NCBI GenBank assembly: GCA_946478845.1
Contig: CAMLDI010000011.1
Location: forward strand, 37,069-101,068
DNA: 64,000 nucleotides
Direction of reading: 5' to 3'
From: an uncultured Paenibacillaceae bacterium
GTDB lineage: Bacteria; Bacillota; Bacilli; Aneurinibacillales; Aneurinibacillaceae
Numbering within the stretch: the stretch's first letter is position 1; every line of letters starts with the position of its first letter. Positions 60,477 through 64,000 of this stretch are shown here, piece after piece. A program made the translations under genes and the position numbers. Below the pieces are notes generated by a model, which was not told where the DNA came from, searched no databases, and saw nothing but the letters and a program-made list of their open reading frames with translations.

Positions 60477-61352
60477 ATGTCCAAACAAAAGTGGGAAAAT
60501 ACAATAGGACGGACCCTTACATTGATTTGTGCTGCAGTCTTATTGATTGCCGCTATTTCAATTACTTATTTTATTGCATCAAAAGGGTTGGCAACTTTTT
60601 TTAAAAATGATGTGAGCCTGGGGGAATTTTTAACAGGAACCCAATGGAATCCAGACGGTGAACCTGGGAAATTCGGTGCATTTCCCTTTATTTTCGGATC
60701 CTTTGTCGTCACCTTTTTAGCAGTGGCCATTGCAGCCCCTTTAAGTATAGGTGCAGCGATTTATATGACAGAAATGAAACCGAGGTTCGGTAAAAAAGTA
60801 TTGAAACCTGTCATCGAATTGTTGGTTGGAATTCCTTCTGTTGTTTATGGGTTTATTGGTTTAAGTGTGCTGGTTCCTTTTATTCGCAATACCTTTGATT
60901 CCATGGGTTTCAGTATTCTAGCTGGGGGAATTGTATTGTCGGTGATGATTATTCCTACCATTACTAGTCTTGCTGCAGATGCCCTGGAAGCTGTTCCCCA
61001 GGATTTAAGAAATGCCTCTCTGGCATTAGGTGGCACTCGCTGGCAAACTATTTGGCGAGTTGTTTTAAGAACAGCGTTGCCAGGGATTTTGACAGCCATT
61101 GTTTTGGGAATGTCCAGAGCTTTTGGCGAAGCCCTTGCTGTTCAGATGGTTATCGGCAATACCATTGCTTTGCCTTCAAGCATTTTGGATCCTACCAATA
61201 CTTTAACCAGTGGAATTACAGCAAACATGGGTAATACCATTGCCGGGTCTGCATATAATAACGCCCTGTGGTCCATGAGCTTGTTGTTGTTAATGATGTC
61301 CTTTGTATTTATTCTCCTTATACGTTTAATAGGAAAGAAAAAGGTGATGTAA
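60477..61352 (+). CDS. pstC: Phosphate ABC transporter permease PstC
   Basis: PstC is one of two membrane subunits of the phosphate importer. The 291-residue protein has six hydrophobic helices, GIPSVVYGFIGL, and the EAA coupling loop with LRNASLALGGTRWQTIWRVVL. I chose the ATG at 60477, after AGGAGG; the upstream in-frame extension to 60408 has no site. Four bases separate it from pstA. Confidence 0.94.
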   Translation: MSKQKWENTIGRTLTLICAAVLLIAAISITYFIASKGLATFFKNDVSLGEFLTGTQWNPDGEPGKFGAFPFIFGSFVVTFLAVAIAAPLSIGAAIYMTEMKPRFGKKVLKPVIELLVGIPSVVYGFIGLSVLVPFIRNTFDSMGFSILAGGIVLSVMIIPTITSLAADALEAVPQDLRNASLALGGTRWQTIWRVVLRTALPGILTAIVLGMSRAFGEALAVQMVIGNTIALPSSILDPTNTLTSGITANMGNTIAGSAYNNALWSMSLLLLMMSFVFILLIRLIGKKKVM

Positions 61353-61356
61353 ACCA

Positions 61357-62247
61357 ATGAATGCAAAACTAGCCAACCGAATAGCAACCATTATTATTAC
61401 ATCCTCTGCCTATTTGATCATTCTCATTTTAGCGGGATTACTCGGATATATACTTTATAATGGATTAAGTGTAATAGATTGGGATTTTATTACATCACCA
61501 CCTGAATCATTAAGTGCTGGGGGTGGTATTGGCCCACAATTATTTAATTCATTCTATTTATTAATTTTGACTATGCTCATTACAACCCCTCTTGGTTTGG
61601 GGGCAGGTATTTACTTAAGCCAGTATGCTCCACAAAACAAAATTACAAATGGAATTCGCACAAGCATAGAAGTGCTTTCTTCTCTTCCTTCTATTGTCGT
61701 AGGGTTGTTTGGTCTATTGATATTTGTAACCTATACAGGTTGGGGATATTCACTTTTATCTGGTGCGCTTGCTTTAGCTGTATTTAATCTTCCTCTCATG
61801 GTACGTATTACGGAAGAAGCCATTGAAACTGTGCCAAAGGACCAAATTGAAGCCAGTTTGGCTCTGGGTATTTCCAAATGGAAAACCATTACCCATGTTA
61901 TTTTGCCTGCAGCTATTCCCGGGATATTAACCGGGACAATTTTAGCGGCAGGGAGAGTGTTTGGGGAAGCGGCAGCACTTCTATTTACTGCAGGGATGTC
62001 ATCTCCAGCTTTAGACTTTACCAGTTTGGATGTAACTTCAAGTACACATCCATTAAACCCCTTCCGTCCTGCGGAAACCCTTGCCGTTCATATTTGGAAA
62101 GTAAACACCGAGGGGCTTATTCCAGACGCGCGAGAAGTTGCAGACGGAGCTTCAGCAATTCTTGTTCTTTCAGTGCTTGTCTTTAATGTTACTGCCCGCT
62201 GGTTTGGTTCATGGTTATATCGCCGTATCACGTCTCATTCTTCATAA
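61357..62247 (+). CDS. pstA: Phosphate ABC transporter permease PstA
   Basis: PstA is the second membrane subunit. The 296-residue protein has six hydrophobic helices, [17 protein letters not shown] and the coupling loop [20 protein letters not shown]. It starts four bases after pstC, and AAAGGTG lies within the pstC end. Confidence 0.94.
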   Translation: MNAKLANRIATIIITSSAYLIILILAGLLGYILYNGLSVIDWDFITSPPESLSAGGGIGPQLFNSFYLLILTMLITTPLGLGAGIYLSQYAPQNKITNGIRTSIEVLSSLPSIVVGLFGLLIFVTYTGWGYSLLSGALALAVFNLPLMVRITEEAIETVPKDQIEASLALGISKWKTITHVILPAAIPGILTGTILAAGRVFGEAAALLFTAGMSSPALDFTSLDVTSSTHPLNPFRPAETLAVHIWKVNTEGLIPDAREVADGASAILVLSVLVFNVTARWFGSWLYRRITSHSS

Positions 62248-62284
62248 CATCCACAAACCATCTGGACAGGAGAGGATTCATAAA

Positions 62285-63040
62285 ATGAACAATAATATAA
62301 TAGAGTGTTCCGACGTATCTATATATTACGGGCAAACGCAAGCGATTAAGAATGTAGATATCACCTTTCCTAAAAGCAGTGTTACTGCTTTTATCGGGCC
62401 ATCTGGTTGTGGTAAATCTACTTTTCTGCGCAGTTTAAACAGAATGAATGACCTCATTCCCCATACTCGTGTAACAGGAGATATTTTATTGGATCAAGAG
62501 AATATCTATTCTGATTCTATCAAAGTAGATCATCTTAGAAAAAAGGTGGGAATGGTTTTTCAAAAACCCAATCCTTTTTATAAATCTATATTTGATAATA
62601 TAGCTTTTGCCCCAAAGTATTATGGGAAGAGGAAAAAAGAGTTAGATGAAATTGTTGAGTCCAGTTTGCGGAAAGCAGCTCTTTGGGATGAGGTGAAGGA
62701 TCGTTTGCATAAATCAGCGTTATCATTGTCCGGTGGGCAACAACAACGTTTATGCATTGCCAGAGCCATTGCTTTAAAGCCAGAAGTTTTGTTGTTAGAT
62801 GAGCCTACTGCATCCCTTGATCCCCTCTCTACCCAAAAAATAGAGAATTTAGTTGTAGAATTAAAAAAAGAGTATACCATTATTATTGTGACTCATAATC
62901 TTCATCAAGCTGCACGTATTTCCGATGCTACAGCGTTTTTTTATATGGGAAATTTAATTGAACATAGCGAAACAAAGAAATTGTTCACAAAGCCTTCCCA
63001 ACAAAAAACAGAGGACTATATTACCGGTCGTTTTGGTTAG
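62285..63040 (+). CDS. pstB: Phosphate ABC transporter ATP-binding protein PstB
   Basis: PstB powers phosphate import. The 251-residue protein has Walker [10 protein letters not shown] (about 38-46), the Q-loop [17 protein letters not shown], the signature LSGGQQQR, Walker [12 protein letters not shown] and the H-loop THNL. I chose the ATG at 62285 after AGGAGAGG; a longer reading overlaps pstA in another frame. Confidence 0.96.
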   Translation: MNNNIIECSDVSIYYGQTQAIKNVDITFPKSSVTAFIGPSGCGKSTFLRSLNRMNDLIPHTRVTGDILLDQENIYSDSIKVDHLRKKVGMVFQKPNPFYKSIFDNIAFAPKYYGKRKKELDEIVESSLRKAALWDEVKDRLHKSALSLSGGQQQRLCIARAIALKPEVLLLDEPTASLDPLSTQKIENLVVELKKEYTIIIVTHNLHQAARISDATAFFYMGNLIEHSETKKLFTKPSQQKTEDYITGRFG

Positions 63041-63090
63041 CAAAATTCAAAAGCTAGTGCGCAAGAACAATAAGGAAGGTGGGAATCCCA

Positions 63091-63735
63091 TTGCCCAATG
63101 ATAAGATTGACCTTTTAAAACAGGATCTTTTGCGCATGGCTTCTCTAGCTGAAATGGGTTTTTTAAGAGCTTTCGAATCCTTTGAAAACAAGGATATCGC
63201 CAATGCAAGAGATGTCATTGTAAACGATGAAAAGTTAAATGTACTTGCAGAGAAAATGTTCAAAAAAAGCTTGGAATTTATTGCCTTACATGCTCCGGTA
63301 GCCAGGGATTTACGAACCATTGGCGCCTATCTTAAAATTGTAACTGACCTTGAAAGAATCGGTGATTTGTCAGTTGAAATTGCCAAAGTAGTGGTCCGAT
63401 TAAATGGGAATCAAGGGAACACGTTGCTTTTTGATATTCCCCCCATGGCGGAAAAAGTAAAACAAATGCTTAAAGTAAGCCTTACATGCCTGGAAGATGG
63501 AATGATCAGTTATGCACGAACCCTGGATGATATGGATGATACTGTTGATAGTTATTTCCGCAAAAATATGATTAGTTTGGAAAACGCCATGAAAGTAGAT
63601 AGCCAGTATGTGAGTGAAGGGGTTCAATTATTAAAACTTATTCAACATTTGGAGAGAATTGGTGATCACGCAACCAATATTGGAGAATGGACGATTTATA
63701 TGTCTACAGGAAATATTGCAGATTTAAATACGTAA
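63091..63735 (+). CDS. phoU: Phosphate transport regulator PhoU
   Basis: PhoU links the Pst transporter to the PhoR-PhoP system and limits phosphate uptake. The 214-residue protein consists of two three-helix PhoU repeats, each with a metal-binding motif (VTDLERIGDLSVEIAK and IQHLERIGDHATNIGEW). I chose the TTG at 63091, eight bases after GGAAGGTGG; the GTG at 63079 lies inside that site. It is the last gene of the operon. Confidence 0.94.
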   Translation: MPNDKIDLLKQDLLRMASLAEMGFLRAFESFENKDIANARDVIVNDEKLNVLAEKMFKKSLEFIALHAPVARDLRTIGAYLKIVTDLERIGDLSVEIAKVVVRLNGNQGNTLLFDIPPMAEKVKQMLKVSLTCLEDGMISYARTLDDMDDTVDSYFRKNMISLENAMKVDSQYVSEGVQLLKLIQHLERIGDHATNIGEWTIYMSTGNIADLNT

Positions 63736-63740
63736 TTGAG

Positions 63741-63770
63741 GGGGCGAAACTTGTAGGTTTCGCCCCTTTC
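63741..63770 (+). terminator. Intrinsic terminator after phoU
   Basis: GGGGCGAAAC (63741-63750) pairs perfectly with GTTTCGCCCC (63757-63766), followed by TTTC. It closes the pst operon before the rRNA promoter. Confidence 0.9.
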
Positions 63771-63800
63771 TAGCGTAAATATTTTTTTTGTCGATTGTTG

Positions 63801-63829
63801 TTGACAAGCCCATACCTATTTGATATTAT
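63801..63829 (+). promoter_or_regulatory. rRNA operon promoter
   Basis: Consensus TTGACA (63801-63806) and TATTAT (63824-63829), 17 bases apart, with an A/T-rich stretch upstream that resembles an UP element. It is about 130 bases before 16S rRNA. Confidence 0.85.
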
Positions 63830-63835
63830 AATCTA

Positions 63836-63959
63836 GTCGCCAATCAACAGCGACGCAGATCCTTGAAAACTGAACAGTGAAAAGCTAGAATGCGATCCTA
63901 ATCAATTTCTTAAATTTTTACAAGCTAGCAAAGCTTGAAGTCAGTATTAAAACTTTACC
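63836..63959 (+). other. 16S rRNA leader (processed precursor region)
   Basis: The leader contains CCTTGAAAACTGAACAGTG (63862-63880), a sequence conserved in rRNA leaders and spacers of Bacillales and involved in antitermination or processing. No tRNA gene lies in it. Confidence 0.7.
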
Positions 63960-64000
63960 TTTATTGGAGAGTTTGATCCTGGCTCAGGACGAACGCTGGC
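63960..64000 (+). rRNA. rrs: 16S ribosomal RNA, 5' end only
   Basis: The last 41 bases match the conserved 16S start: GGAGAGTTTGATCCTGGCTC and GGACGAACGCTGGC are present. The gene continues past the window. Confidence 0.98.

Overview
The window reads as a spore-forming, low-to-moderate GC Firmicute of the order Bacillales. It holds spoIIE, the ctsR-mcsA-mcsB-clpC stress operon, disA, sigH, and the origin-proximal order tilS-hpt-ftsH ... rpoB-rpoC-rpsL-rpsG-fusA-tuf known from Bacillus and Paenibacillus. Three features point away from a textbook Bacillus and towards a Paenibacillaceae-like or anaerobically capable Bacillales lineage: nadABC between ftsH and coaX, pssA plus a CarD-type regulator between disA and yacL, and a selenium-use cluster. 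The genus cannot be fixed from this sequence.

Layout. 1-6028: end of spoIIE, tilS, hpt, ftsH. 6154-11325: NAD synthesis from aspartate (nadA-nadB-nadC), coaX and the chaperone hslO. 11396-17094: cysK, then the p-aminobenzoate/folate genes (pabB-pabA-pabC-folP-folB-folK). 17127-20301: dusB, greA, lysS. 20398-25084: CtsR-controlled proteolysis operon. 25125-30241: radA, disA, pssA, carD, yacL. 30262-37717: isoprenoid genes ispD-ispF, gltX, a T-box leader and cysE-cysS, then mrnC-rlmB-rae1 and sigH. 37811-54388: the transcription/translation core (rpmG-secE-nusG, rplK-rplA, rplJ-rplL, rsmC-like, rpoB-rpoC, rplGB-rpsL-rpsG-fusA-tuf), with several structured leaders. 54456-58113: selenium cluster mnmH(-), selD, selA. 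58143-59297: an ftsW-type gene on the minus strand. 59362-63735: phosphate uptake operon pstSCAB-phoU behind an array of PhoP-like hexamers. 63801-64000: rRNA promoter, leader and the first bases of 16S rRNA.

The most notable observation is that selD (55596-56663) is itself a selenoprotein gene. An in-frame TGA at 55659-55661 sits exactly where the catalytic Cys/Sec of selenophosphate synthetase belongs, with a candidate SECIS hairpin just downstream. SelD would supply selenophosphate both to SelA (Sec-tRNA synthesis) and to MnmH (2-selenouridine in tRNA), the two flanking genes. selB and the Sec tRNA gene are not in the window. The cluster lies directly after tuf, where many Bacillales have the S10 ribosomal operon.

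Nearly all genes run on the plus strand; only mnmH and the ftsW-type gene do not. No insertion sequence, phage gene, CRISPR array or tRNA gene was seen. No gap between genes exceeds 300 bases; the larger gaps hold leaders, terminators and promoters listed below.
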